The notes below the pieces were generated by a model, which was not told the origin of the DNA, made no database searches, and saw only the letters and a program-made list of their open reading frames with translations. From CAWBLP01 sp963789495 (GTDB taxonomy: Bacteria > Pseudomonadota > Alphaproteobacteria > Acetobacterales > Acetobacteraceae): a stretch of 64,000 nt of DNA. The DNA is taken from the NCBI GenBank assembly GCA_963789495.1, contig CAWBLP010000005.1, forward strand, positions 372,001-436,000. The letters are read 5' to 3'. A program made the translations under genes and the position numbers. Position 1 is the stretch's first letter, and each line of letters starts with the position of its first letter. Positions 1 through 8,444 of the stretch are shown one piece after another.

Positions 1-633
1 TGCGGACGCCTAGGTATTGTGGGGCGGCCCCTGGCGGCGGTCGCGCAAGAGTTGCGAGCCTGCAGCGCGCGGTTCGCCGGCGATGCCGCTGCCGTGCTAC
101 TCGACCTGGACCGCCTGCGAACGATTGCGAGCAGCTTGCTCGACCCCGAGCGGGAGGCGCGGCACGTGGCATTGGCGGAAGCGACATCTCGCATGTTGGC
201 CGCGCTGCAGCGGCTGAGTCAGCTGGAAAGCGATCTGGATGCGGCACTTGCGCAATTGCAGGAGGATACTGGCGAGACCGGCCAACTCGTCAAAGAGGCG
301 GTGGCACAGTTTTCCGTCCGCCACCGGGTGTCAGCGACCTTGCTTGAGGCGGCCGACGCATTCGCGGCCTGCGCCGGCGATCCGCCGCGCAGTCGCCGCA
401 GGCCGCCGGGTGACAGACGGGACGTCATCGCCTCGTCGGGAATCAGCAGGGCGCCGCCATCAGGCTCGATCCATCCGTCGACGTCTGAGCACGCCATGCT
501 GGATAGTATCGCTGCCAACTACACGATGGCACGGGAACGCGAGGTGCATTGCCGTTTCGTCCCATTGCCGGAAGCGCAGGGCGGTGAGCGGACGAATATT
601 GCCGGCGACGACTTGGCGGATATCCTATTCTGA
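1..633 (+). CDS. Hypothetical protein next to the che operon, 5' end outside window
   Basis: The frame is open from the first base, so the start may lie upstream; a GTG at 19 is the first start-like codon inside the window. The first ~120 residues are Ala/Leu/Glu-rich and look helical, possibly coiled coil. A low-complexity Arg/Pro stretch follows, then a segment around TMAREREVHCRF and a C-terminus ending GDDLADILF. Such short acidic-hydrophobic tails occur in chemotaxis proteins such as CheZ, but no family is firmly recognised. It converges on cheD with a gap of about 20 bases. The Arg/Pro stretch could reflect a pair of compensating frameshifts, as nearby genes are frameshifted. Function unknown. 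Confidence 0.5.
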   Translation, partial: CGRLGIVGRPLAAVAQELRACSARFAGDAAAVLLDLDRLRTIASSLLDPEREARHVALAEATSRMLAALQRLSQLESDLDAALAQLQEDTGETGQLVKEAVAQFSVRHRVSATLLEAADAFAACAGDPPRSRRRPPGDRRDVIASSGISRAPPSGSIHPSTSEHAMLDSIAANYTMAREREVHCRFVPLPEAQGGERTNIAGDDLADILF

Positions 634-652
634 TCGCGTTCTCTGGCCGTTT

Positions 653-1151
653 TCAGGCCATGCCGACCGGCACGGCGATGGTCTTCGGCGGTGCTACCGA
701 CGATGCAAGTTCGCGCACCATGACGCGGCCGATTGAGGTGTGGAACCGGATGAACAGGCCGCGCTGACCACCCGTCCGCCGTGCCAGTATCGGAATGCCG
801 TAGCGGCGCAACGCTTCCAGTGCCATGTTGACGTTCTGCGTGCCCACCGTCTCGGATTGTGGGCCGAACGGCAGCACCGCAGCGCCGCCGAACACCTTGG
901 CACGCAGGGCCGTCGGCTGGCAGCCAAGCCGCACCATTGACTGAACCAGCCGGGCGACCGCCACATCACCGTAGCGTGGACTGGGCGTGGACGGACCGCA
1001 GCGTGGCAGCAGGAAGTGATTCATGCCGCCGCAGGCCGAGCCGGCGATCCCAAAGACAGACGGCGACGCAGGATCCCAGTATCGTGCTGACCACGGCAGG
1101 GTCTGCAGAACAGTAGATGGCTCCCGGAGAAAGGAAGATCGGGGTCGTCAC
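653..1151 (-). pseudogene. cheD: cheD, chemoreceptor glutamine deamidase, one frameshift
   Basis: CheD deamidates receptor glutamines and interacts with CheC/CheY-type proteins in adaptation. The N-terminal piece (GTG start at 1151) contains the catalytic-Cys motif GSCVAV. It then loses frame near 1020-1030, and the second piece resumes with NHFLLP, which carries the catalytic His. The later GTQNVNMALEALRRYGI segment also fits the family. The combined length of about 165 residues is normal, so one single-base indel is the only lesion visible. The GTG start overlaps the cheB stop (GTGA), the usual sign of translational coupling at the end of the che operon. It may be a functional gene with a read error. 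Confidence 0.85.
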
Positions 1152-2235
1152 CGTCCGGCTCGCACGATCTCCGCCGCCAATCGGTCCAACGGCAACACTT
1201 TGTCGGCCGCGCCCAGGGCGATCGCCTCCTTCGGCATGCCGAACACCACGGAGCTGGCTTCGTCCTGCGCCACGGTCAGCGCGCCGGCTTGCTTCATCTC
1301 CAGCAGCCCATGCGCACCGTCGTCGCCCATGCCGGTCATGATGATGCCCACCCCGTTCGGCCCGACGCTATGCGCGGCAGAGCGGAACAGCACATCGACC
1401 GAGGGCCGATGGCGCGAGACCAGCGGTCCGTCCTTCACTGTCACATAGTAGCGGGCGCCGCTGCGCTGCAGCAGCACGTGGCGGTTGCCCGGGCGCGATC
1501 AGCGCCCGGCCGCGCAGTACCGGCGTCGCCGTCCGCGGCTTCCTTCACCTCCAGCTCGCACAGCCCGTCGAGCCGGCGCGCGAACGCCTCGGTGAATTTC
1601 TCCGGCATGTGCTGCACGATGACGATGCCGGGGCTGACGATGGGCAACGCCTCCAGCACCACGCGCAGCGATTCGGTGCCGCCGGTGGAGGCGCCGATGC
1701 AGATCACTCGCTCGGTGGTGCGCGCCATGGCATGGCTGCGACGTGGGCGGTGGCAGCATCACGTCGGCGCTGAGCTTGCGTGCCGGAGATCCTCGCGGGC
1801 GAGCCGCGCCGGCGGCAGCCGTTGCAGCCGCGCCTGCGCGGCGGCCTTCACTGCCTCGCAAATGCGGGTCTTCGATTCCTTCAGGAACTGCGGCCGTGCC
1901 GACGCGCGGCTTCAGGATCACATCCACCGCGCCGGCTTCCAGCGCCTGCATCAGCGTCTCCGATGCCCTGTTCGGTAAGCGAGGAACACATCACCACCGG
2001 GATCGGCCGCTGCGCCATCAGCTTGCGCAGGAAGGTGATGCCATCCATGCGTGGCATCTCAACGTCCAAGCGTGATGACATCCGGCAGTTCGGCCTGAAT
2101 GCGTCGCGCCGCAACGAACGGATCCGATGCGGTGCCGATCACGGTGATATCCGGATCGCTGGTGAGGATCGACGCGAGCGTCTGTCGCACCACGGCCGAG
2201 TCATCCACGATCAGGACCTTGATTGGCGGTTTCAT
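1148..2235 (-). pseudogene. cheB: cheB, receptor methylesterase/response regulator, several frameshifts
   Basis: CheB removes methyl groups from receptors when its receiver domain is phosphorylated by CheA. The receiver starts KPPIKVLIVDDSAVVRQ, with the acidic pair in VDD and the phosphorylation segment DVEMPRMDG. The methylesterase domain shows the catalytic Ser motif CIGASTGGTES, the His in VQHMPEKFT and the Asp in MTGMGDDGA. Correct reading needs at least five or six frame corrections, each removing one extra base, for example near 2067, 1974, 1880, 1735, 1527 and 1491. The start is 2 bases after the cheR stop. The domain content is complete, so this is either a decayed gene or a well-preserved gene in poor-quality sequence. 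Confidence 0.88.
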
Positions 2236-2237
2236 GG

Positions 2238-2896
2238 TCAGACTCGTCGAAACACGGTATTGGCGAAGGCGCGCAACGGCAGCTCCATGCCGGCCATGGA
2301 TTCCGAGTGGCCAAGAAACAGATAGCCACCGCGGCGCAAATGCTGGCAGAGCCGCTGCAGCACCGCGCTGTTGTGTTGGCTTATCGAAATAGATCAGCCC
2401 ATTGCGGCAGAAGATCACGTCCATGTCGCGGTCCGCCGGGATAGTCGGGTCGCATCAGGTTCAGGCGCGCGAAGCTTAAGCCAGGCGCGCAACTCCGGCA
2501 CGATGCGCACCAGACGGCGGGATCGGTCGCGGCTGCGCAGCAGATAACGCCGGCGGAACTCCGGTGGCACCACGTTGACCATGCGTTTCCGGATAGATCG
2601 CGCGCCGGGCGGTGGCGAGCACATCGGTGGACAGGTCGGTGGCCAGGATCGAGACGCGAAGCCCGGGCTGCGCGCCCGCCAGTCAGCGACACCATGGCAA
2701 GGGTGTATGGTTCGGCGCCGGTGGAGCAGGCTGCGCTCCACAGCTTCAGCTGTGTGCGCGTTCGCCGGCATCGGTCGTTCTGCCAGCCAGCGTGGGCAGC
2801 ACCTGCTGGGCCAGGATGCGGAAATGCTCGGGTTCGCGGAAGAAGTCGGTCTTGTTGGTGGTGACTGCGTCGATCAGATGTGCCTGAGGAGACATT
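2238..2896 (-). pseudogene. cheR: cheR, receptor methyltransferase, N-terminus missing and frameshifted
   Basis: CheR transfers methyl groups from S-adenosylmethionine to receptor glutamates. The recognisable part begins at HLIDAVTTNKTDFFREP, followed by the SAM-binding segment WSAACSTGAEPYTLAM, MVNVVPPEFRRRYLL and the late motif CRNGLIYFDKPTQQR. About the first 80 residues of a normal CheR (the N-terminal helical domain) are absent. Instead the sequence joins directly, in another frame, to a receptor HAMP region. Further frame changes occur inside, for example in the stretch 2390-2800. The stop at 2238 sits 2 bases before the cheB start, so operon order is kept. As it stands it cannot encode a working enzyme. 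Confidence 0.85.
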
Positions 2897-3773
2897 GTCT
2901 GCAGCGCCCATGGTCTCTCTCACCAGTTGACGCATGCGGAGCACCATTGCATTGACGTGGCCAATAAGATCCCCGATCTCGTCGTGCGGCACACGTGCGA
3001 CCGTCTGGGTCAAGTCACCACTGGCAACCGCTCGGGTTAGTTCTCCTGCGCGGTGCAAACCCCGTCCTATGGCCAAGGCAATCCAGCAAGCCGCGCCGGC
3101 ACCGAGCACAAGCGCCAAGCCCAATATGGCGATCATGGTGTTCTTGGCGGTGTCGAGCAGATCGTTTGCCTGTTTCTCTGCCTCCACCATCTGTTGCTGG
3201 CTGATGGCTTGAATGTTATCGAGTTGCACCGTGGCCGCGTCGATCAGCCGCCTGCCCTGCGTTTCCGACAGAACAATTGCCTTCGCCCGCGACTGATCGG
3301 TCGCAAGTGCAACAAGCTGCTCCTGCAGCTTTGACCAGGTATCGAATTGGCTTTCGAGATCCCGCACAATGGATCGCTCTCCCTCCGGTGCCAGTGGTGC
3401 CAAGCGCTCGATCATCTGCCGCACGTTACCGCGCTGTGCAGTAAGTTGCGCAGCATAGCGCGGGCCGAGCGTCCCATCGCCGGCGAGCAGGACGTCCTTT
3501 TCCAACCGCTGTAATGATGCTGCGGCGAATAGGATTTCGCCGATCAGTCCTGGGGCATTGGCGTGGTCGCCGATGTTGGTCGAGAGCAGTCGGTTGAAGA
3601 GTTCGTGCAGGGGATCGGTGAAGGTGCTGTAGGCCTTCTGGGCGGCGTTCAGCGAGAGATCACGTGCCCTGGCTTCGGAATTTAGTCTTGCCAGCTCACG
3701 TACCTTGTCTTCATTGGCAATGTATTGCGTCAGGATCGGGACAAGCCGATCAAGATCCTGTCGTAAGGCATCC
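2897..3773 (-). pseudogene. Methyl-accepting chemotaxis protein fragment: sensor, TM and HAMP only
   Basis: The fragment reads as a helical periplasmic ligand-binding region of the four-helix-bundle kind. A membrane span around NTMIAILGLALVLGAGAA and a HAMP region (RAVASGDLTQTVARVPHDEIGDL) follow. After VRETMGAADNVSSGT, where the receptor signalling hairpin should start, the sequence switches to CheR. The N-terminal membrane span and the start codon are also missing, because the upstream end abuts the IS3 element at 3773/3774. Its place between cheW and cheR is usual for a receptor encoded in a che operon. The gene has lost both ends and cannot signal. Confidence 0.85.
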
Positions 3774-3823
3774 TGAACCGCGCCGGGTTTGCCGGAGGCT
3801 CTGAACCTTGAGAGGTTGGAGCG

Positions 3824-4156
3824 ATGGAGAAGGCAAAGACGGCGAACCGCTACTCGGCCGAGGTGCGATCGCGTGCGGTCCGGATGGTGTTGGAGCACGG
3901 GGCGGATCACGCCTCGCAGTGGGCGGCGATCGGCTCGATTGCAGCCAAGATCGGTTGCACAGGGGAGACGTTGCGCGGCTGGGTGCGCCAGGCGGAGCGC
4001 GACCAGGGGCTGCGGGCTGGTCCAACCAGCGATGACCGTGAGCGCATCAAGGCCCTGGAACGCGAAGTGCGCGAACTGCGCCAGGCCAACGAGATTCTGC
4101 GCAAGGCGTCGGCGTATTTTGCGATGGCGGAGCTCGACCGCCGGTCCAAGCCATGA
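3824..4156 (+). CDS. IS3-family transposase OrfA (copy 1)
   Basis: The 110-residue protein has an N-terminal helix-turn-helix (SAEVRSRAVRMVLEH to TLRGWVRQAE) that binds the element ends. A leucine-zipper-like helix (IKALEREVRELRQANEILRKA) used for multimerisation follows. In IS3 elements OrfA regulates transposition and its frame is partly fused to OrfB by ribosomal frameshifting. Here the stop overlaps the OrfB start as ATGA, so OrfB could also be made by coupling. Confidence 0.93.
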   Translation: MEKAKTANRYSAEVRSRAVRMVLEHGADHASQWAAIGSIAAKIGCTGETLRGWVRQAERDQGLRAGPTSDDRERIKALEREVRELRQANEILRKASAYFAMAELDRRSKP

Positions 4157-5058
4157 TCGCGTTCGTCGACGATCATCGCACTGCCTACGGGGTCGAGCCG
4201 ATCTGCCGGGTTCTGCCGATCGCCCCGAGCACCTACCATGCGCACGCGGCAAAGCGCGCCGATCCAGGCAAGCTATCCGCGCGGGCGCGGCGCGATAGGG
4301 CCTTACAGGCCGACATCAGGCGGGTCTGGGAAGCGAACTTCCGGGTCTATGGCGTGCGCAAGGTCTGGCGGCAGCTCCGGCGCGAGGCCATCCCAGCGCC
4401 CTGCTGTCAGGTGGCGCGCCTGATGAAGCAGATGCGCCTGGCTGGCGCGGTGCGCGGCAAAACAGTGAAGACCACGCACAGCGACAAATCGGCGCCGAGC
4501 CCGCTTGACCGTGTGAAGCGGCAATTCCGGGCGTCAGCGCCCAATGTTTTGTGGGTTTCCGACTTTACCTACGTCGCCACCTGGCAGGGCTTCGTCTATG
4601 TCGCTTTCGTCATCGACGTCTTTGCCCGGCGCATCGTCGGCTGGCGCGTATCGCGCTCAGCACGAGCGGACTTCGTGCTCGATGCGCTCGAGCAGGCATT
4701 GTGCGATCGTCGCCCGGTCCGCAAGGGCGGCCTTGTGCACCACAGCGACCGTGGCGCCCAGTACCTCTCGATCCGCTACAGCGAGCGCTTGCTTGAAGCT
4801 GGGATCGAACCTTCCGTCGGCAGCGTCGGCGACAGCTACGACAACGCGCTCGCCGAAACCATCAACGGCCTATTCAAGGCCGAGGTGATCCATCGGCGCG
4901 GCCCGTGGCGCGGCGCGGAAGCCGTGGAATTCGCCACCCTCGAATGGGTCGACTGGTTCAACAATCGTCGCTTGCTCGAACCGATCGGAAATATCCCGCC
5001 CGCCGAGGCCGAAGCGCGCTACTATGCCCAAGCCAACGAGCACGCCATGGCGGCATGA
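4153..5058 (+). CDS. IS3-family transposase OrfB, DDE integrase (copy 1)
   Basis: The 301-residue protein has the HTH_21-like N-terminal region (YGVRKVWRQLRRE) and an integrase core. The catalytic acids are visible in VSDFTYV (first Asp), HHSDRGAQYLS (second Asp) and ALAETINGLFKAE (Glu), with the usual C-terminal WFNNRRLLEPIG. It cuts and joins the element ends. The frame is intact, so the copy may be active. The last codons differ from copy 2 by one base in the stop (TGA here, TAA there). Confidence 0.95.
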   Translation: MIAFVDDHRTAYGVEPICRVLPIAPSTYHAHAAKRADPGKLSARARRDRALQADIRRVWEANFRVYGVRKVWRQLRREAIPAPCCQVARLMKQMRLAGAVRGKTVKTTHSDKSAPSPLDRVKRQFRASAPNVLWVSDFTYVATWQGFVYVAFVIDVFARRIVGWRVSRSARADFVLDALEQALCDRRPVRKGGLVHHSDRGAQYLSIRYSERLLEAGIEPSVGSVGDSYDNALAETINGLFKAEVIHRRGPWRGAEAVEFATLEWVDWFNNRRLLEPIGNIPPAEAEARYYAQANEHAMAA

Positions 5059-5588
5059 CTCAAACCAAACAGCCTCCGGCAAACCCGGCGCGGTTCAGCA
5101 GCGCCGATCGGGGCAGTCGCCGCCTTCGCGGGGTTGATCAGGCGGGCAAGGATCCGCCCCATGTCGAGCACAGCGATGAAGGCACCGTTCCGCTTGCCGA
5201 TGCAGGTGATTAATTCGGGGTCCCAGCGGAGGCCGATCCGTGGCGTTGCTTCCAGAGAGGCGGCGGCGAGCTCCGTCACTTCGTTCACCCTATCGGCGCG
5301 GATGCCGATGATGACCGGGTCTCCGTCGATTTCAACCTCGATCACCACGATACGCGCGTCGACGCCGACTGTTTGGTTCGACATGCCGAACATCAGCCGC
5401 AGATCCGCGAGTGGCACGACCCGGCCACGTACGTTGATCAGCCCGTTAACCGCTTGATCCGCGCCGGGTACCGCGGTGATCGGCACCGGATCGAGGATCT
5501 CTCGCACATGGACTGTCTCCAACGCGAAACTTTCACCTTGAAGTTCCAGCGTCAGCACCACCAGCGGCTGCTCGTTCCGATCAAGCAT
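5022..5588 (-). CDS. cheW: CheW-like chemotaxis coupling protein with IS-derived tail
   Basis: CheW links receptors to the kinase CheA. The protein starts LDRNEQPLVVLTLELQGESF and shows the CheW fold hallmarks VREILDPVPITAVPGAD, GLINVRGRVVPLADLR and the final KRNGAFIAVLDMGRIL strand. About 163 residues are native and end at ATAPIGAA where the IS3 element begins (5097). The last ~26 residues, through to the stop at 5022, are read from the IS. The native C-terminus probably lay only a few residues further, so the protein could still function. The start lies 5 bases downstream of the cheA stop, so translation is likely coupled. Confidence 0.9.
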   Translation of the reverse strand: MLDRNEQPLVVLTLELQGESFALETVHVREILDPVPITAVPGADQAVNGLINVRGRVVPLADLRLMFGMSNQTVGVDARIVVIEVEIDGDPVIIGIRADRVNEVTELAAASLEATPRIGLRWDPELITCIGKRNGAFIAVLDMGRILARLINPAKAATAPIGAAEPRRVCRRLFGLSHAAMACSLAWA

Positions 5589-5593
5589 TGTGA

Positions 5594-7594
5594 TTATTCC
5601 GCTGCCTGCAGGCTCGTGTCGCAGGACTGTCCTTGCTCGACCAGATGTGCGACCTCCAGGATCAGTGCGACTGTGCCGTCACCCAGAATGGTGGCGCCGG
5701 AAAAGGCCGGAACGCCGGCATGCAGCTTCGACAGCGACTTGATAACGGTCTGGTGGTCGCCGATGACCTGATCCACAACCAATCCGACGCGCTGCTCTCC
5801 GGCGGAGACGATGACCACCTTCTGGAATGGATCGGGGGACGTTCGTGTAGCGAACACCTCGCGCAGGCGAATGAAGGGCACCAGGCTGCCGCGAATGTTC
5901 AGGAACGTATGGCCGCGCGAGCGGGTGTCGTCCGTCGCACTGAGTTCCACGCATTCCTCGATGGCGGAAAGCGGAATAACGTAGCGACCATCGCCGACGC
6001 GGATCAGTAGTCCGTCGATGATAGCCAGCGTCAACGGCAGGCGCAGAGTGATTTCGCTGCCCTGGCCAAGCGAGCTGGCGATGTCGATGCTGCCGCGCAG
6101 CGTGTCGATGGCGCGGCGCACCACATCCATGCCGACGCCGCGACCGGATACGCTGGTCACTTCTCGTGCGGTCGAAAACCCGGGTTGCAGGATCAGCTGG
6201 AACAGTTCGCTGTCAGACAATCGGGCCCCGGATGCGATCAGGCCCTGTTCTTCGGCCCGCTGCTGAATGCGTATGCGATCGAGCCCGGCCCCGTCATCCG
6301 TGATGGTGATCAGCACCTCATGCCCAAGATGGCGGGCGGCCAGCGTGATACGGCCCTGGCGAGACTTACCGGTGGCAGTTCGCTGCTCCGGTTTTTCCAC
6401 GCCGTGATCCACGGCGTTGCGGATCAGGTGGATCAGCGGGTCCGCCAGGCGCTCGATCAAGGTCTTATCGAGTTCGGTGTCCTCGCCCACCAGGAGCAAC
6501 GCAACTTCCTTCCCGAGTTCATGGGACAGGTCATGTACCAGGCGTCGGAAGCGACCGAACAGTTGACCGATTGGGACCAGACGCGCACCCATGGTGGTAT
6601 CGCGCAGTTCCAGCGCGAGACGTTCGAGTTCTTCAGCGATCGCCTTGACCTGCAGATCATGGCTGGCGGCGGCAACCTGCTTCAGCCGTGACTGGGCAAT
6701 GACCAGCTCACCCACTTGGTCCATCAGCGCGTCCAGCCGTTCCGCCGGCACACGAATGCTGCTGGCAGTGCGGTTAGCGGCAGTCTCGACGCGGGGCGGA
6801 GGGGCTTCTGGCTTGACTACGACCGGCGGTTTGTCATGGGAAGCACCGGACGTCATAACCGGCGCGGGGGGGAATGGCAGGGCTGCGGCCGACTGCAGTT
6901 CCTCGATGTCGAGCTGCATGTCGTCGAGCACGAACAGGAATACTTGCTCGATCGCGCTACGGGGCTGGTCGGTCGCAAGTATCACCTGCCAGCCGATGTA
7001 GCAGGCGGTTGGCTCCAGGGCCTCCAGCGGCGGGATGGCTGAGCTGTCGGCGGTAACGCTGCAGGTGCCGAGCGCCCGCAATTCATCGAGCAGCAGCAAT
7101 GGGTTGGTGCCCATCGCCATGGCGTCTTTCGGTAGCGCGATCCGCAGCCGCCAAGTTGTGGCGGCGGCTTTCTGTGTGACCGCCGGGGCCGGGGCAGGGG
7201 CGGCGGGCGGCAGGTCGTCAGACGGAGCCAGGATTTCGTGCAACCGGGCCAGGATCGCCGCACCGTCGGCGTCGTCGGTACGGTCCGGCTGCTCGATCAG
7301 GCAGCGGATCTGGTCCTTCGCGGCCAGTGCGATCGCGATCAGCTCCGGGCTGGCGGTCGCGTCACCTCTGCGGACCCGGTCGAACGCGGTCTCCACATGA
7401 TGGGTGAAGTCGGCGACGCGATCGAAGCCGAACATCGCGCCGGAGCCTTTGATGGTATGCAGGGCTCGGAACGCGGTGTTCACCAGGTTGGCATCACCGG
7501 GCGCGTGCTCCAGATCGAGTAGTGCCTGCTCAAGCTGCTCCAGCAGGTCGGTGGCTTCCTGGCGATAGATCTGAGCCGGATCCGGACTGGTCAT
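5594..7594 (-). CDS. cheA: Chemotaxis histidine kinase CheA
   Basis: The intact 666-residue kinase autophosphorylates in response to receptors and passes phosphate to CheY and CheB. The HPt domain (1 to ~105) carries the phospho-accepting His46 in RALHTIKGSGAMFG. A linker and P2-like region follow. Dimerisation helices start near VPAERLDALMDQVGELVIAQ. The ATPase domain has N (HLIRNAVDHGVE), G1 (ITDDGAGLD) and G2 (VSGRGVGMDVV) boxes. A CheW-like domain ends the protein (GRYVIPLSAIEECVE to GDGTVALILEV). The ATG start overlaps the cheY stop (ATGA). This is the clean anchor of the otherwise damaged operon. Confidence 0.97.
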   Translation of the reverse strand: MTSPDPAQIYRQEATDLLEQLEQALLDLEHAPGDANLVNTAFRALHTIKGSGAMFGFDRVADFTHHVETAFDRVRRGDATASPELIAIALAAKDQIRCLIEQPDRTDDADGAAILARLHEILAPSDDLPPAAPAPAPAVTQKAAATTWRLRIALPKDAMAMGTNPLLLLDELRALGTCSVTADSSAIPPLEALEPTACYIGWQVILATDQPRSAIEQVFLFVLDDMQLDIEELQSAAALPFPPAPVMTSGASHDKPPVVVKPEAPPPRVETAANRTASSIRVPAERLDALMDQVGELVIAQSRLKQVAAASHDLQVKAIAEELERLALELRDTTMGARLVPIGQLFGRFRRLVHDLSHELGKEVALLLVGEDTELDKTLIERLADPLIHLIRNAVDHGVEKPEQRTATGKSRQGRITLAARHLGHEVLITITDDGAGLDRIRIQQRAEEQGLIASGARLSDSELFQLILQPGFSTAREVTSVSGRGVGMDVVRRAIDTLRGSIDIASSLGQGSEITLRLPLTLAIIDGLLIRVGDGRYVIPLSAIEECVELSATDDTRSRGHTFLNIRGSLVPFIRLREVFATRTSPDPFQKVVIVSAGEQRVGLVVDQVIGDHQTVIKSLSKLHAGVPAFSGATILGDGTVALILEVAHLVEQGQSCDTSLQAAE

Positions 7595-7959
7595 GCACCG
7601 ATCACCTTGCGAACGACCGCCAGCAACTGGTCCTGCTGGAAGGGTTTGGTGATCCAGCCGGTAGCGCCGGCGGCCTTGGCTTCCTGCTTCATGGCGGCTG
7701 CCGACTCGGTGGTGAGGAAGACGATCGGCACGCCAGTGCAGTGCGGGAGCTTGCGCAGCTCCGGAATCATGGAGATGCCGTTCATCACCGGCATGTTCAA
7801 ATCGGTCAGCACCATGTCGATACCGCCGGCTCGGGCCTTGGCCAGGCCTTCGGCGCCGTTATTCGCCTGGACGACCTGGTAGCCGCCTCCGGTCAGCGTC
7901 AGCTTCACCATCTGCAGCACGCTGGCCGAGTCATCGACGCTGAGGATGGTCTTGCTCAT
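7591..7959 (-). CDS. cheY: CheY-like single-domain response regulator
   Basis: The 122-residue receiver starts MSKTILSVDDSASV. Acidic pocket residues are Asp9 and Asp10, the phospho-acceptor is Asp53 (VLTDLNMPVMNG), the switch Thr lies in VFLTTES, and the conserved Lys is in WITKPF. The ATG at 7959 is chosen because it overlaps the upstream STAS stop as ATGA; a start five codons earlier is possible but would lie inside the STAS gene. It is the likely phosphate acceptor from CheA and either the motor effector or a phosphate sink. Confidence 0.95.
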   Translation of the reverse strand: MSKTILSVDDSASVLQMVKLTLTGGGYQVVQANNGAEGLAKARAGGIDMVLTDLNMPVMNGISMIPELRKLPHCTGVPIVFLTTESAAAMKQEAKAAGATGWITKPFQQDQLLAVVRKVIGA

Positions 7960-8276
7960 GCGGCACCGGTCCAAAACCCGTCCGTCGCCGTCTCAGGCCC
8001 GTCTTCAGACGGCAGCAGCCCACCCTGCAGCAGCGTGGCTCGCAGCGCGCCACTGGCCGGCGCGGCCAGGGTGAACGGCTTATTGAGCCGCGCCGCGCTG
8101 AGCCGTGCGGCCAGCAGCAATTGGATGAACCCAAGGTCCACAGTTTCGGCGGCGTCGCAGTCTATTGTCAGTGCCGGATGTTCCGTCAGCGCCTGCAACA
8201 GCTTGATTCGGATGGCCTGGACGGTACGGATGGAAAGTACGCCGTCGAGCACAACGCGTTCAGGATCTGACCCCAT
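7956..8276 (-). CDS. STAS-domain protein, first gene of the che operon
   Basis: This is a 106-residue small STAS-type protein beginning MGSDPERVVLDGVLSI. The segment TIDCDAAETVDLGFIQLLLAA has the strand-helix pattern of anti-sigma-factor antagonist domains. The Ser/Thr usually phosphorylated in SpoIIAA (the D-S/T-S/A motif) is replaced by the DLG region, so regulation by a kinase may differ. Small STAS proteins commonly lead CheY-CheA-CheW operons in alphaproteobacteria, but the role is not settled. The start at 8276 is favoured over an upstream methionine because it begins the recognisable domain. The 168 bases upstream hold the likely promoter. Confidence 0.8.
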   Translation of the reverse strand: MGSDPERVVLDGVLSIRTVQAIRIKLLQALTEHPALTIDCDAAETVDLGFIQLLLAARLSAARLNKPFTLAAPASGALRATLLQGGLLPSEDGPETATDGFWTGAA

Positions 8277-8444
8277 GTTTCGCAACCCGCGTTCCTGTGC
8301 GTTGATGATCTGTCGCCGGAGCAACGCCCTGGCCACGCACAGTTCTCGCACTGCAGGATTAACAAACCGTCTCTGGCGAAGAGGAGATGGCCAGGTATGC
8401 TGCAGTGCAGCAGCCAGGCGGCCCCGTCGGCTGATGGGGGTCGC

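Larger units (their letters stand above)
3774..5097 (+). mobile_element. IS3-family insertion sequence, copy 1
   Basis: The 1324-base element is bounded by 27-base perfect terminal inverted repeats that begin TGAACCGCGCCGGG. It carries the two overlapping frames typical of IS3. A nearly identical copy of the same length lies at 58239-59562 in the opposite orientation. The flanks here (GCATCC on the left, GCAGCG on the right) show no target duplication, unlike copy 2. This points to rearrangement or deletion next to the element after insertion. It separates cheW from the receptor fragment and removes the end of one and the start of the other. Confidence 0.93.
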
